Positions 63,079 to 64,000 of a stretch of 64,000 nucleotides of DNA are shown piece after piece. This DNA is from an uncultured Acidimicrobiales bacterium. GTDB lineage: Bacteria > Actinomycetota > Acidimicrobiia > Acidimicrobiales > Aldehydirespiratoraceae. How positions within the stretch are numbered: the first letter of the stretch is position 1; each line of letters starts with the position of its first letter. The stretch spans positions 1 through 64,000 of the forward strand of contig CAJQPN010000040.1 in assembly GCA_905480195.1 (NCBI GenBank), in the 5' to 3' direction. The notes under the pieces are model-generated. The model ran no database searches. It was not told the origin of the DNA and saw only the letters and a program-made list of their open reading frames with translations. The position numbers were made by a program, and so were the translations under genes.

Positions 63079-64000
63079 CAGCCGAGAACGATCTCGACCC
63101 AGCGGTCGACCCAGCGGTCCCGGTTCGCCTCGATCTCTGCTGGATCCATGATGTGGGGCTCGACCGGGACCGTGGTGTGCTCGACGAATTCCGGGGGTAG
63201 CCCAGCCGACTGCGACGCCGGGAAGACGAACATGTTGAGCGGCACGTCCTCCTGAAAGGTGTTCGTGAGCATGAAGTCGATCAGAGCGGCCGCACCGGCA
63301 GGATTATCGGTGCCGGCGAGTATGCCCGCGAACTCGATCTGGCGGAAGCAGGAGTCAAGGAGGACCCCAGTGGGGGCCGTGTCGATCGGAGGGTCAGCAA
63401 AGATCACTTCCGCCGGAGGGCTCGACGCGTACGAGACGACGATCGACCGATCACCGCCGCCGGCGATGAACTCGCCGTAATAGGCATCCTCCCAGCCGGC
63501 GGTGATGCTGACGTCGTTGGCCACCAGGTCAGCCCAGTACTGCTCCCAGTCGTCGGTACCGCTGATCGTGGCCAGCAGGAACGCCAGCCCCGGTGACGAC
63601 GTCTCCGGTGACTGCACGACAAGCTGACTTGCGTATCGGGCGTCGGTGAGGTCTTCGAGTGTCGCCGGCGCAACGGTCCCCGGAAGGGCATCGATCCAGT
63701 AATTGATGCACACATCGCCAAAGCTGATCGGCGTGACACGGTTGTTGTCGTCGAGCTTCAAGTGGTCAAACACAACGTCGAGGTTGCGCGACTCGTACGG
63801 TGCGAAGATGTCGGCGTCGAGTCCGCGCTGTAGGAAGGTGTTGTCGACTCCGAAGACCACATCGGCGATCGGGGCGTCTTTGGTGAGGATCGCCTCACTC
63901 ACCATCGTCCCGGCATCGCCCACCTGTAAAAGCTCGACGGTCACGCCCGTCTCTGCCGTGAACGCTTCCCACACCGAGCCGGAGATCGCGAACGAATCGT
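63078..64000 (-). CDS. Thiamine-type ABC substrate-binding protein, N-terminus cut by window end
   Basis: The frame is open to the right window edge, so the signal peptide is not seen; the visible 306 residues begin DSFAISGSVWEAFTAETGV, as in TbpA/ThiB. ADVVFGVDNTFLQRGLD, FGDVCINYW and AGWEDAYYGEFIAGGGD match thiamine-binding proteins, whose tryptophan and tyrosines stack on thiamine. The order thiB-thiP-thiQ supports this. A TPP riboswitch, if present, would lie outside the window. Confidence 0.9.
   Translation of the reverse strand, partial: DSFAISGSVWEAFTAETGVTVELLQVGDAGTMVSEAILTKDAPIADVVFGVDNTFLQRGLDADIFAPYESRNLDVVFDHLKLDDNNRVTPISFGDVCINYWIDALPGTVAPATLEDLTDARYASQLVVQSPETSSPGLAFLLATISGTDDWEQYWADLVANDVSITAGWEDAYYGEFIAGGGDRSIVVSYASSPPAEVIFADPPIDTAPTGVLLDSCFRQIEFAGILAGTDNPAGAAALIDFMLTNTFQEDVPLNMFVFPASQSAGLPPEFVEHTTVPVEPHIMDPAEIEANRDRWVDRWVEIVLG

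Overview
The window is a GC-rich stretch of an actinobacterial chromosome. Gene content and order point to the class Acidimicrobiia (an Ilumatobacter-like marine lineage); this is inferred, as no rRNA or tRNA is present. The actinobacterial signs are: FtsK next to RNase J and DapA; rpsO-pnp-M16 peptidase; the smc / Fpg / rnc / YceD / SepIVA-like neighbourhood also found in mycobacteria; F420-type luciferase-like oxidoreductases; and DinB-like and PIG-L proteins of the mycothiol type.

Layout. 1-13616: a truncated Na+/Ca2+ exchanger, ftsK, a PH-like membrane protein, rnj, dapA, a bifunctional beta-oxidation enzyme, a DUF1295 protein, a diguanylate cyclase, SURF1, dapB, a small membrane protein and an M16 peptidase. 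13632-16940: pnp and rpsO, with a strong two-tier hairpin in the pnp leader. 16941-20539: a DUF4333-like lipoprotein, a YhhN protein, a ferredoxin reductase with its small ferredoxin, and a luciferase-like oxidoreductase. 20597-32695: a methylated-amine region with an MttB-family methyltransferase, two dimethylglycine-dehydrogenase-like flavoproteins fused to GcvT domains, an IclR regulator with a large palindromic operator, an amidase, a beta-propeller lipoprotein, a universal stress protein and a second luciferase-like enzyme.

32727-43404: smc; a small disturbed segment with two DoxX-like genes flanked by 105-bp direct repeats carrying HTH-gene remnants; then a core cluster in one direction: Fpg-like protein, rnc, acpP, plsX, rpmF, yceD, a SepIVA-like protein, coaD and rsmD. 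43424-48412: an FGGY kinase, an MFS transporter, an AGPS-like FAD oxidase and an SDR, probably a polyol or sugar-acid pathway. 48469-57556: a broken macrodomain gene, recG, a DAK2 protein, a cold-shock-like protein, a MetE-like enzyme coupled to a lone Lrp/AsnC ligand-binding domain, pckA, a DinB-like protein and a GrpB protein. 57572-64000: a PIG-L deacetylase, an alpha-methylacyl-CoA racemase-like enzyme, a hydrolase and a thiamine-type ABC transporter (thiB-thiP-thiQ order, thiB cut by the window end).

The most notable points are: two genes (rnc and the MetE-like gene) with complete conserved N-termini but no ATG, GTG or TTG start; an Fpg-family protein whose catalytic proline is phenylalanine and whose zinc finger is gone; a near-perfect 49-bp palindrome that appears to hold both divergent promoters of the IclR/betaine-type locus; the pnp leader hairpin; and the repeat-flanked DoxX pair. 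I saw no CRISPR array, intact insertion sequence, prophage or obvious defence island.
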